Below, piece by piece: positions 29,200 through 38,212 of a stretch of DNA of 42,173 bases. The number at the start of each line of letters is the position of its first letter. Position 1 is the first letter of the stretch. The position numbers were made by a program, and so were the translations under genes. Source of the stretch: an uncultured Porphyromonadaceae bacterium (GTDB taxonomy: Bacteria; Bacteroidota; Bacteroidia; Bacteroidales; Muribaculaceae); contig CAMEGQ010000013.1 of the NCBI GenBank assembly GCA_945916235.1, positions 1-42,173 of the forward strand, read 5' to 3'. Under the pieces are notes generated by a model. That model was given only the letters and a program-made list of their open reading frames with translations, was not told the DNA's origin and ran no database searches.

Positions 29200-32100
29200 T
29201 TGAAAAAAGCACTCCATATCGCGCTCAAATCGCTTAAATGGCTCGCCATAGGCGTGGCCGGACTGATTGCGCTCGTAGTGCTGCTTTTCTATCTCCCACC
29301 GGTTCAGGATTTTGCCATCCATACCGCGCTGAAATCGATCAACGCCTCGGGCGATATGCGCATCGGGGTGAAGTTTGCCCGCATCTCCTTCCCGCTCAAA
29401 ATCAAAGTCGACTCGCTGGTGATGGACACCCCCGGGATGCACATCGCCTCCGACCGCCTGCGCGGCGACATCGCCTTCTGGCCGCTTTTAGGCCTGAACG
29501 TCGACGTCAGGGAGATAAGCCTGAGGAATGCCACCGTCAATCTCGGCACGCCCGATTCGGCGCTCTATATGCGCTCCCGGCTGCAGCTGGCACAGCTCAA
29601 AGGCGCCAGTATCAGCCTGAGAAAGAGCCGGATATCCATCGATTCCATCATTGGACGATCCGGAAAAATCGACCTGGTGATGATGCCCGACTCCGTGGCC
29701 AAACCCAAGGAGGAATCGGCCCCGGCAGAATGGGAAATCGCACTGCATCACGCTGCGCTTCAGCAGATTGACTACTCCATGCGCATGATGCCCACCATCG
29801 ACTCGCTCGCCTGCATAATCCCCGACGCCCGTCTGACGGAAGGGTATATCTCACTGAAGAACAGCAAATTGCGCGTGGAGTCGCTGGAAATCAACAAAGC
29901 CGACGCCACGTATATAGTCCCCACCCCTGAAGTCGCCGAAGCCTTCGCCAAGACACATCCCGCGGCCCCTCAGCCGGCGGACACAGTAGCCTCTGCACCC
30001 TGGGAAATCCACGCCAACCGCCTGAGGCTCAACGATTCGCGCGCTCTGTATACTACCGCCGGAGCCGCCCCGACAGCCGGATTCGATCCGGCCTACATCG
30101 AGGTCACAGGCATCAAGCTTGAGGTGGATTCGTTCTACAACCGGGGAATGGAAATCCGCGTGCCCGTCAAGCAGTTAGCCGCACGCGAACGCTGCGGCTT
30201 CAACCCCACCCTCAGCGGCCTGTTCGCCATGGATTCCACGGCCATGCACGCCACCGGGTTCGTGCTTACCACCCCTGAAACCCGCATCGGTCTCGACGCC
30301 ATGATGGGCCTTCAGCCCAAAGACGCCCCCGTCAGCCTGAATCTCGACGCCATGATCGGGCGCGGCGACATAGCCATGCTCGCTCCCCCATCAGCCGCCC
30401 AAATAGTCAAGGCTCTCCCGCCCTACACCCCCTTAGACCTTGATGCCGAAATCGACGGCACCATGAGCGACCTGCATATCCGCCGCCTCAGCGCCGAAAT
30501 CAAGCGCCACATAGCCGTGAATCTTCAGGGCGATATCGCCGACTTCAGCTCGTTTGACCAGGCCCGCGGCAATCTGCAGCTCACCGGCAACATCTCCGCT
30601 GGCGCCTTCATCAAGCCAGCCCTGCTCGACGCCAAGATGCAGCGTCAGGTCAGCATCCCGCCGCTGAGGATCCACGGCGACGTGGACCTCAACCGAGGCG
30701 TAATCGACGGCGAACTCAGCGCCGTGACCCATCAGGGCGACGTAGCGCTCACAGCCATGTGGAACGGTCGCCGTCAGGCCTACGACGTCGATCTGGATAT
30801 GCGCACATTCCCCATCCAGAGCATTCTGCCGCTCTCCGGCCTCGCCGACATCGACGCCACGGTGTCAGCCACCGGCACGGGGCTCGACTTCTTCTCGCCC
30901 AAAACCGAGGCCCAGGCCAAGATCGATCTTCGTAGCGCCGTCTACAACCATCAGCACTTCACCGACATCACCCTCGATGCCGACATGGCCGGCGGCCACG
31001 CCTCCGTGAAGGCCAACTCGGCCAACCGCGCCGCAAACTTCAGCCTTGACGCCAACGGCAATCTCGACGGCGACACGCTGCGCTGGCAGTTCAACGGCGA
31101 TGTGCGCCGCCTCGACCTTCACGTCCTGGCTCTGACCGACAGCGCAGCCGACGCCTCCATCCGTTTCTCCGGCCGTGCCGACTACTCGCCGGCTATCGCC
31201 GCCACACGCCGCCGCCACGGCCGCCCCATGGCCGTCGACGCCGATGTCGACATAGCTTCGCTCTATTTCCGCATGGGCTCAGAGACAGTCAACGCCGACT
31301 CCCTGATTCTGGACTTCATCACCCACTCGGGACGCACCGATGCCGCGCTGCGCAACCACGCTCTGACAGCCTCGTTCCGCTCGCCCGTATCGCTCGATAC
31401 GCTGCTGCAGCATTTCACCTGGACCTCCCAGGCTCTCAACCGCGACCTCGCCCGCCGGCGCCTGGCTATCGACACCATCCAGAAAGCCATGCCCCCCTTC
31501 ACTCTCGATCTGGCCGCCTCCGGACCCGACAATCTGCTGAGCAGCTATCTGGCCGGCCTCGACATGAGCTTCAACAAGCTCAGCCTCAAGGCTTCAAACG
31601 ATACAGTGTTCAATCTGACCGCCTCGCTCGACGGATTCCGGAAGGGAACCATGCAGCTCGACTCCATCACCGCCGACCTCCATCAGTATGGCTCCTACCT
31701 GCTCTACGCCCTGCAGCTCAACAACCGGCCGGGCACATTCGACCAGTTTGCCCATGTGGATGCCTCCGGCTACATCAACGCCTCACGCCTGTCGATAGTG
31801 GCCCATCAGGAAAACATTCAGGGTGAGACGGGCTATTCGCTCGGCGCAGTGGCTTCGCTGCGCGACTCCACGCTGTTCCATATCCAGTTCGTCCCCTTCC
31901 ATCCCATCATCGGCTATAAGGACTGGGAACTCAACCCCGACAACTTCATCGACTTCGACCTGGCCAAGCGTCATCTCGACGCCAACCTCTATCTCCACAA
32001 CTCCGTCAGCTCGCTCCATCTCTTCACCAACCACGACCACTCCGACTCCAGCGCCGACGACATCAACCTGCAGATAAAAGACGTCAAGCTCTCCGACTGG

Positions 32101-34008
32101 CTGGCCATAAACCCGTTCGCTCCGCCCGTCACAGGCGATCTCTCGGCCGATCTGAAGTTCCGCTGGGCAAGCCCCGACCTCAACGGCTCGGGCACCGTGG
32201 CGCTGACAGATTTCAACTACGGCCGCCAGAAGGTGGGCGACTTCGAGCTGCAGCTTGATGTGGCCACCAACGCCTCCGGCACCATGCGTGCCACTACCGC
32301 CCTGATGGTCAACGGCCAGAAGGCTATCACAGCTTCGGGCAACCTCAACGACTCCACCGCCGTCAACCCGTTCATGCTGGATTTCAAGATGTTCCATTTC
32401 CCGCTGAGCGTGGTCAACCCCTTCCTCCCCACCGGCACGGCCAAACTCACCGGCTGGCTCAACGGGACGATGGATGTGGTCGGATCGATGACCGACCCGC
32501 AGTTCAACGGCTACCTGCAGTTTGACTCCACCACGGTCAATGTGACCATGCTGGGCACCCCGTTCCGCTTCTCCGACACCAAGATTCCCGTCGACTCAAG
32601 TATAGCTTCGTTCAGCGATTTCCAGATTCTCGGCGTCAACGAAAATCCGCTTAAGATCAACGGACAGGTCAATTTCCGGTCGCTCTCCGACCCGTCGCTG
32701 AAGCTCAACATGACCGCCCGCGACATGCAGGTGGTAGGCTCGAAGAAGCAGCCACGGGCTCAGGCCTACGGCAAAGCCTTCATCGACCTCGACGCCGACA
32801 TCAAAGGCAATCTGCGCTTCCTCTCGGTCGACGCCGCGCTGAATCTGCTCCCGGGCTCCAACGTGACCTACATCATGGCCGACGCCACCCAGGCCCTCCA
32901 GAGCCGCAGCAATCAGGATATGGTGCGCTTCGTCAACTTCGCCGATACGGCTGCCGTAGCTCAGACCGACACCATAGTCACCTCAGGAATGATGATGGAC
33001 ATCGACGCGCGCCTGAAGGTGTCGCCCAACACCACCGTCACCGTGGAGCTTGACCCCTCGGGCAATTCGCGGGTGCAGCTCCAGGCCAACGGCACGCTCA
33101 ACTATACCCAGGACTTCATGTCGGACAGCCACTGCACCGGCCGCATGGACCTCTCGGGAGGATATGTGCGCTACGCTGTGCCGCTCATCGGCGAGAAGTC
33201 GTTCACCTTCCGTCAGGGGAGCTACGTAGAGTTCACCGGCGATATGCTCGATCCGCAGCTCCACGTGAACGCCTACGACGACATCCGCGCCAATGTGAGC
33301 GGCGACGGCAATTCGCGGGTGGTCAATTTCGACGTGCTGCTCAAAGTCACCGGCTCGCTCAACCAGATGGAAGTGGTGTTCGATCTGGAATGTCCCGACG
33401 ACATCACAGTGGCCAACGAGTTGAAAGCCATGACACCCGAACAGCGGGCCAACCAGGCCATGAACCTGCTGCTTTACGGCTCCTACAACGCCGCCGGCAC
33501 CCAGACCATCACTTCGGGCAATGTAGGCACCAACGCTCTGTACAACTTCCTGCAGTCGCAGATTAACTCATGGGCCGCCCAGACCATCAAGGGCGTCGAC
33601 CTCTCGTTCGGCATCAACCAGTATGACAAGACCGTCGACGAAGCCAACACCTCCACCATGAGCTACAGCTACCGCGTGAGCAAATCGCTCTTCGACGACC
33701 GCTTCAAGATCATCGTGGGCGGCAACTATGCCACCGATGCCAACGCCGACGAAAACTTCTCGCAGAATCTTATCGCCGACATCTCGTTCGAGTATATGCT
33801 CAATAAATCGGGATCGATGTATGTGCGCATCTTCCGCCATACAGGCTACGAGAGCATCCTCGAAGGCGAAATCACCCAGACGGGTGTCGGCTTCGTCTAC
33901 CGCAAGAAGCTGTCGCGCATCGGCGACATGTTCAGGTTCATGCGCAAGCTGCGGCCGCGGCCCAAGGAGCCCATAGCCCTGCCCGTGCCTGAAAAAGACA
34001 TGCCGTAG
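29200..34008 (+). CDS. tamB: TamB family translocation/assembly module protein (DUF490)
   Basis: A 1602-residue, probably rod-shaped AsmA/TamB-type protein that bridges the inner and outer membranes and is linked to outer-membrane protein insertion and phospholipid transport. Residues about 14-36 are a single membrane anchor (IGVAGLIALVVLLFYLPP), followed by a long beta-rich region with repeated AsmA-like patterns. The C-terminal DUF490 domain (about residues 1150-1580) shows LSGGYVRYAVPLIGEKSF, DPQLHVNAYDDIRANVSG and NQAMNLLLYGSYNAAG. The start is a TTG (MKKALHIALKSLKW); the first in-frame ATG would remove the anchor. It is followed 87 nt later by the partner tamL. Confidence 0.93.
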   Translation: MKKALHIALKSLKWLAIGVAGLIALVVLLFYLPPVQDFAIHTALKSINASGDMRIGVKFARISFPLKIKVDSLVMDTPGMHIASDRLRGDIAFWPLLGLNVDVREISLRNATVNLGTPDSALYMRSRLQLAQLKGASISLRKSRISIDSIIGRSGKIDLVMMPDSVAKPKEESAPAEWEIALHHAALQQIDYSMRMMPTIDSLACIIPDARLTEGYISLKNSKLRVESLEINKADATYIVPTPEVAEAFAKTHPAAPQPADTVASAPWEIHANRLRLNDSRALYTTAGAAPTAGFDPAYIEVTGIKLEVDSFYNRGMEIRVPVKQLAARERCGFNPTLSGLFAMDSTAMHATGFVLTTPETRIGLDAMMGLQPKDAPVSLNLDAMIGRGDIAMLAPPSAAQIVKALPPYTPLDLDAEIDGTMSDLHIRRLSAEIKRHIAVNLQGDIADFSSFDQARGNLQLTGNISAGAFIKPALLDAKMQRQVSIPPLRIHGDVDLNRGVIDGELSAVTHQGDVALTAMWNGRRQAYDVDLDMRTFPIQSILPLSGLADIDATVSATGTGLDFFSPKTEAQAKIDLRSAVYNHQHFTDITLDADMAGGHASVKANSANRAANFSLDANGNLDGDTLRWQFNGDVRRLDLHVLALTDSAADASIRFSGRADYSPAIAATRRRHGRPMAVDADVDIASLYFRMGSETVNADSLILDFITHSGRTDAALRNHALTASFRSPVSLDTLLQHFTWTSQALNRDLARRRLAIDTIQKAMPPFTLDLAASGPDNLLSSYLAGLDMSFNKLSLKASNDTVFNLTASLDGFRKGTMQLDSITADLHQYGSYLLYALQLNNRPGTFDQFAHVDASGYINASRLSIVAHQENIQGETGYSLGAVASLRDSTLFHIQFVPFHPIIGYKDWELNPDNFIDFDLAKRHLDANLYLHNSVSSLHLFTNHDHSDSSADDINLQIKDVKLSDWLAINPFAPPVTGDLSADLKFRWASPDLNGSGTVALTDFNYGRQKVGDFELQLDVATNASGTMRATTALMVNGQKAITASGNLNDSTAVNPFMLDFKMFHFPLSVVNPFLPTGTAKLTGWLNGTMDVVGSMTDPQFNGYLQFDSTTVNVTMLGTPFRFSDTKIPVDSSIASFSDFQILGVNENPLKINGQVNFRSLSDPSLKLNMTARDMQVVGSKKQPRAQAYGKAFIDLDADIKGNLRFLSVDAALNLLPGSNVTYIMADATQALQSRSNQDMVRFVNFADTAAVAQTDTIVTSGMMMDIDARLKVSPNTTVTVELDPSGNSRVQLQANGTLNYTQDFMSDSHCTGRMDLSGGYVRYAVPLIGEKSFTFRQGSYVEFTGDMLDPQLHVNAYDDIRANVSGDGNSRVVNFDVLLKVTGSLNQMEVVFDLECPDDITVANELKAMTPEQRANQAMNLLLYGSYNAAGTQTITSGNVGTNALYNFLQSQINSWAAQTIKGVDLSFGINQYDKTVDEANTSTMSYSYRVSKSLFDDRFKIIVGGNYATDANADENFSQNLIADISFEYMLNKSGSMYVRIFRHTGYESILEGEITQTGVGFVYRKKLSRIGDMFRFMRKLRPRPKEPIALPVPEKDMP

Positions 34009-34095
34009 CCCGCATCAACCGTAACCCGCCTCTGAATCCGTTATAACCCGCCTCTGGATCCACCATATCATCAGCGCTCAATCACCATAACCCGC

Positions 34096-36393
34096 ATGAA
34101 ACTTCGCGCCTTACATATCTCCCTATGGCCGGCAGCCGCTCTTGCGGCTCTCGCGCTGGCCTCATGCTCCACCACGCGGCGCATCCCCGAGGGCGAACAG
34201 CTCTACACGGGCCTCAAGCGCGTAGAGGTGAAAGCACCCGAGGGGCAGGATGTGCCCGAAGGGGTGACAGCCCAGCTCGAAGAGGCCGTGGCCGTCGCTC
34301 CCAACAACGCCATCTTCAATTCGCCCAAATACCGCTGGCCCTTCCCTCTGGGCCTGTGGGTCTACAACAACTGGTCGAACCCTCCCAAAGGACTAAAACA
34401 CAAGCTATACGAAAAGCTCGTGGCCGAGCCGGTGCTCGTCAGCGACGTGCGCCCCGACCTGCGCGCCCGCATGCTCGACGAAATTCTCGACAACAACGGC
34501 TACTTCCGCGGCAGCGCCAGCTACGAGATTCTCGACCAGAAGAACCCCAGGAAAGCCAAAATCGCATACTCCATCACCACCGGACCGGCCTACCGTCTCG
34601 ACTCCATCCAGCTGCTGCCCGACACGTGCCATCTGTATCATCTGATCGACTCGCTGGCGGCAAAGGATCCTTATCTGGTGCGCGGCGAGCGCTACTCCAC
34701 CGACTCGCTGAGTGTGGTCCGCACACGTATCACCAACTCGCTGCGCAACCGCGGCTACTACTTTTTCCGTCCGGAATTCATCGAATATCTGGCCGACTCC
34801 ATAGCCAACCCCATGAAGATCGACCTCCGTCTGGAGGTGGCCAAAAATACGCCTGCTGTCCTGCTGAAGCGTTACCTCACGGGCAATGTGACCATGACAG
34901 TGTTCCGCAACAAAGGCGGAGGCACTCCCGACACTATCCCCACCTCGCGCGGCACCCTGATCCAGATGCAGCCCTCGCGCCTGCGCCATCAGCTCATGCC
35001 CGAATGTGTCACCTTCCGCCAGGGGCGCATCTTCTCGGTGCGCGACATGAACCGCACACAGACGCGCCTGGGGCGTCTGGGCATCTTCAACGCCATCAAC
35101 ATCGAGGCCATACCCGACACCACCGCCAAGGAGCCGACGCTCGATGTGGACATCAACTGCACATTCGATGTGCCGCTGGAAGCCACTGTGGAGCTCAACG
35201 CATCGTCAAAGAGCAACTCCTACATCGGCCCGGGTATCCTGCTGGGCGTGACCAACCGCAACATCTTCGGGGGCGGAGAGCAGCTGAGCGTGCAGCTCAC
35301 CGGCAACTACGAATGGCAGACAGGCCAGGGGAACTCGTCGGTATTCAACTCATACGAGGCCGGAATCACCACGTCGCTGGCCATCCCGCGCCTGCTGGCG
35401 CCAAAATTCATCCGCCGGCGCAACCGCAACCTCAACTGGACGCGCTTCACCCTGAACTTCGACCTTCTCAACCGTCCGCACTACTTCAAGATGGCACAGT
35501 TCAACATCTCGTTCAGCTACGACTGGCAGTCATCGCGCTACTCGTCCCACTCGCTGACGCCGCTTAAGATCACGTATACCAACCTGCTGCATACCACCTA
35601 CGATTTCGACTCCATCACCTCGGCCAACCCCGCCATCGCGCTGAGTTTCCGTTCGCAGTATATCCCCCAGCTGGCCTACACCTATACCTACGACCGCATG
35701 TTCGACTCCGACAACGGCATCACATGGCAGACCACAGTGCAGGAGGCGGGCAATCTGTTCTGGAGCATCTATCAGCTCTGCGGCAAGCGCGGCGAAAAGG
35801 AGCTGTTCGGCACCCCGTTCTCGCAGTTTGTCAAAGGGCAGACCCAGATAGTCTACTCGCGGCGCCTGTGGGGCGACAACTGGCTTGTGTCGCGCGCACT
35901 GGTGGGAGCCGCCCATGCCTACGGCAACGCCGAGGAGGTGCCTTATGCCGAGCAATTCTATGCCGGCGGAGCCAACTCCATCCGCGCTTTCACCGTGCGT
36001 TCGCTCGGCCCGGGCAGCTACCGTCCGCCGGAGTCGGTGCGCGACAGCTATTTCGACCAGACCGGTACGTTTAAGTTCGAGGTCAACACCGAATACCGCT
36101 TCCCGATCGTAGGGCCGCTCCATGGGGCCGTGTTTATCGATGCCGGCAATGTGTGGCTGCTCAAGAAAGACCCGTTGCGTCCCGGCGGCGAGCTGAAAGC
36201 CTCCACATTCCTGAAAGACATCGCCCTGGGTACGGGCGTCGGCCTGCGTTTCGACGTCTCGATGCTGGTGGTGCGCGGCGATCTCGGTATCGGCATCCAT
36301 GCGCCCTACGACACCGGCCGCTCAGGCTACTACAATATGGAGTCATTCCGCAAATCTCTTGCCTTCCATCTGGCCATCGGCTATCCGTTCTAA
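34096..36393 (+). CDS. tamL: TamL: BamA/TamA family outer-membrane lipoprotein
   Basis: A 765-residue Omp85-family protein with POTRA repeats and a C-terminal 16-strand-type barrel. It starts with a lipoprotein signal: WPAAALAALALASC with the lipidated Cys at residue 24. This lipidated TamA variant (TamL) is known from Bacteroidetes. The residues after the Cys (STTRR) do not match the acidic surface-export signal, so the N-terminus probably faces the periplasm. POTRA-like units (about 30-330) precede the barrel, and the protein ends in AIGYPF, with the terminal Phe of an outer-membrane beta-signal. The barrel contains GGANSIRAFTVRSLGPG, the Omp85 (V/I)RG-like loop. Its tandem order after tamB supports a TAM complex. 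Confidence 0.92.
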   Translation: MKLRALHISLWPAAALAALALASCSTTRRIPEGEQLYTGLKRVEVKAPEGQDVPEGVTAQLEEAVAVAPNNAIFNSPKYRWPFPLGLWVYNNWSNPPKGLKHKLYEKLVAEPVLVSDVRPDLRARMLDEILDNNGYFRGSASYEILDQKNPRKAKIAYSITTGPAYRLDSIQLLPDTCHLYHLIDSLAAKDPYLVRGERYSTDSLSVVRTRITNSLRNRGYYFFRPEFIEYLADSIANPMKIDLRLEVAKNTPAVLLKRYLTGNVTMTVFRNKGGGTPDTIPTSRGTLIQMQPSRLRHQLMPECVTFRQGRIFSVRDMNRTQTRLGRLGIFNAINIEAIPDTTAKEPTLDVDINCTFDVPLEATVELNASSKSNSYIGPGILLGVTNRNIFGGGEQLSVQLTGNYEWQTGQGNSSVFNSYEAGITTSLAIPRLLAPKFIRRRNRNLNWTRFTLNFDLLNRPHYFKMAQFNISFSYDWQSSRYSSHSLTPLKITYTNLLHTTYDFDSITSANPAIALSFRSQYIPQLAYTYTYDRMFDSDNGITWQTTVQEAGNLFWSIYQLCGKRGEKELFGTPFSQFVKGQTQIVYSRRLWGDNWLVSRALVGAAHAYGNAEEVPYAEQFYAGGANSIRAFTVRSLGPGSYRPPESVRDSYFDQTGTFKFEVNTEYRFPIVGPLHGAVFIDAGNVWLLKKDPLRPGGELKASTFLKDIALGTGVGLRFDVSMLVVRGDLGIGIHAPYDTGRSGYYNMESFRKSLAFHLAIGYPF

Positions 36394-36413
36394 AAGCCGG
36401 ATCTAACCTCACT

Positions 36414-37232
36414 ATGCCAATCATCCGTATCACCGACCTGCGCGACCCACGCCTCGACGTGTTCTCGCGCCTTACCGAGGCCCAGCTGCGCAACCGCCTC
36501 TGCCCCGCCGAAGGGGTATTTATCGCCGAATCGCCCAAAGTAATCGCCGTGGCGCTCGACAGCGGCTACCGTCCGCTGTCGCTGCTCTGCGAGGAGCGCC
36601 ACATCAGCGGCGACGCCGCCGGAATCATAGCCCGCTGCGGCGACATCCCCGTCTACACCGGGCCGCGGGAAATGCTGGCCGACCTGACGGGGTATACGCT
36701 CACGCGCGGAGTGCTCTGCGCCATGCGGCGCCCCGAGCTCCCCACGGCTGCCGAAGTATGCAAGGGGGCGCGCCGGGTAGTGGTGATCGACTCAGTGACC
36801 GACACCACCAACATAGGCGCCATCTTCCGCTCGGCCGCGGCTTTGGGGATAGACGCCGTATTGCTGACGCCCACTTCGTGCGACCCGCTCAACCGCCGCA
36901 GCATCCGTGTATCGATGGGATCGGTGTTTCTGGTGCCGTGGACATGGCTGGAGGGCGACCGGCCGCTAACAGACCAGCTCCACGACTTCGGACTGCGCTC
37001 CGCGGCCATGGCCCTGACTGACAATTCGGTAAGTATCGACGATCCGCAGCTCTGCGCCGAGCCGCGCCTGGCCATCATCATGGGCACAGAGGGCGACGGC
37101 CTCTCGCGGGAGGTAATCTCGTCGGCCGACTACACCGTGCGCATCCCCATGAGCCACTGCGTGGACTCGCTGAACGTGGCAGCGGCAGCCGCCGTTGCCT
37201 TCTGGCAGCTGCGCTCACAGGCCAAGGCCTGA
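36414..37232 (+). CDS. TrmH family (SpoU) RNA 2'-O-methyltransferase
   Basis: A 272-residue SPOUT methyltransferase that methylates ribose 2'-OH in rRNA or tRNA with S-adenosylmethionine. Motif 1 is TNIGAIFRSAAALGIDAVLL, motif 2 is IIMGTEGDGLSREVISSADY and motif 3 is VDSLNVAAAAAVAFW. An N-terminal substrate-binding part (RLCPAEGVFIAESPKVI) precedes the catalytic domain. The ATG at 36414 is chosen because the longer upstream frame is only the shadow of tamL. It lies 20 nt after tamL, so it is probably cotranscribed. The target RNA cannot be named. Confidence 0.9.
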   Translation: MPIIRITDLRDPRLDVFSRLTEAQLRNRLCPAEGVFIAESPKVIAVALDSGYRPLSLLCEERHISGDAAGIIARCGDIPVYTGPREMLADLTGYTLTRGVLCAMRRPELPTAAEVCKGARRVVVIDSVTDTTNIGAIFRSAAALGIDAVLLTPTSCDPLNRRSIRVSMGSVFLVPWTWLEGDRPLTDQLHDFGLRSAAMALTDNSVSIDDPQLCAEPRLAIIMGTEGDGLSREVISSADYTVRIPMSHCVDSLNVAAAAAVAFWQLRSQAKA

Positions 37233-37264
37233 AACGTGGTCCTGTCGGGCTTGTTCTCTGTAAA

Positions 37265-37726
37265 CTATCGGGCCTGCATCATGTGGGCCATCGGACGGAA
37301 CCCGAGCGACCCGTAGAGCGCCGAAGCCATGTCGCTGCTCTCCAGATAGATTTTGCCACAACGGTGCCACCGGGCTTGCTCCACCAGATGGCGCGTAATG
37401 GCTGCGCCCAAGCCACGGCGGCGGTAAGGCTTGCGCACATATATATTCATCAGATGGGCACACCGGCCCGTGGGATTGTCGGGCGAAGGCAACTCCTGAT
37501 ACAGGCAGAGACCGCCGCATCCGGCTTCCTCGCCGTCGGCCACAGCCACAAACGCCTCGTGTGTCCCGTCGTCGATATGACGGGCGTAGTAATCGCGGTT
37601 GGCCGCCAGCAGTTCGGATCCCGGCTTCTGAGCGAACACTTCGGCGATGACTTCGCGCCGCCACGGCATCGGGGTGGCGGCGGGCCATGGCGGCAAAGCG
37701 CCCGTAGATGGTGCGCCGGTCAGCAT
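37265..37726 (-). CDS. GNAT family N-acetyltransferase, N-terminus uncertain
   Basis: A 153-residue GNAT enzyme that transfers acetyl from acetyl-CoA to an unknown amine. The acetyl-CoA loop is YRRRGLGAAITRHLV (Q/RxxGxG/A type) and the following YLESSDMASALYGSLGF is typical. The region REVIAEVFAQ to CLYQELPSPDNP is family-like. The first 20 residues (MLTGAPSTGALPPWPAA) do not look like a GNAT start, and a neighbouring frame begins MSNMKNDADRRTIYGRFAA at 37745, so a frameshift near 37670 or a start at Met20 (37669) is possible. It is convergent with the TrmH gene, 32 nt apart. Confidence 0.7.
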   Translation of the reverse strand: MLTGAPSTGALPPWPAATPMPWRREVIAEVFAQKPGSELLAANRDYYARHIDDGTHEAFVAVADGEEAGCGGLCLYQELPSPDNPTGRCAHLMNIYVRKPYRRRGLGAAITRHLVEQARWHRCGKIYLESSDMASALYGSLGFRPMAHMMQAR

Positions 37727-38009
37727 CGTTTTTCATATTAGACATTATCCCTTCTTAATATTGCGGTTTATTATCCCTTGTTTTGCGTCGCTTCATCATC
37801 TTATCCGTTTGCGGACCGAGGAAAATCAGAAGCGGCCTATGATGCAGATATAACAAATTCTCCAGCCTATTTGCTTTATACAATGAGCTGCGCCGCCCGA
37901 ATTTTAAGAGCCGGTTCGACAATAGGGGGAATTTGCAGTTTGCATATTTGGCAATTAGCGAGCGAATTCAGCATTTTTGAAGAATTTTGTCAATTTTTTT
38001 CTAAAAAAA

Positions 38010-38040
38010 TTTGCAAAATGAAAAATTAGCTATACCTTTG
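38010..38040 (+). promoter_or_regulatory. strong promoter of the secreted-protein gene
   Basis: TTTG at 38010-38013, 19 bp, then TACCTTTG at 38033-38040 followed by CGAGTGC. It resembles the distal rRNA promoter in both elements. It lies in a low-GC stretch and gives a leader of about 165 nt. The 260 bp further upstream (37746-38009), between this promoter and the GNAT gene, show no gene or repeat. Confidence 0.75.
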
Positions 38041-38212
38041 CGAGTGCAACACAACTATGTTATGCAACATATTTGTGCAGCACTTCCGGCTGCGAAGCCC
38101 GAATCAACTCCAATTTGTCAATCATTCATTCTCTCTCTTAACTGCAATCACTCATTGTCTCGTCCGCTTTATAGTTCATTCATTCTTTAATCATTCATTA
38201 ATTCCATTAGGT

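Noticed and set aside
34125-35567. 480-codon plus-strand ORF inside tamL
   Set aside because: Alternative frame of the real tamL gene; rich in Arg, His, Pro and Gln as expected from frame-shifted GC-rich coding DNA.
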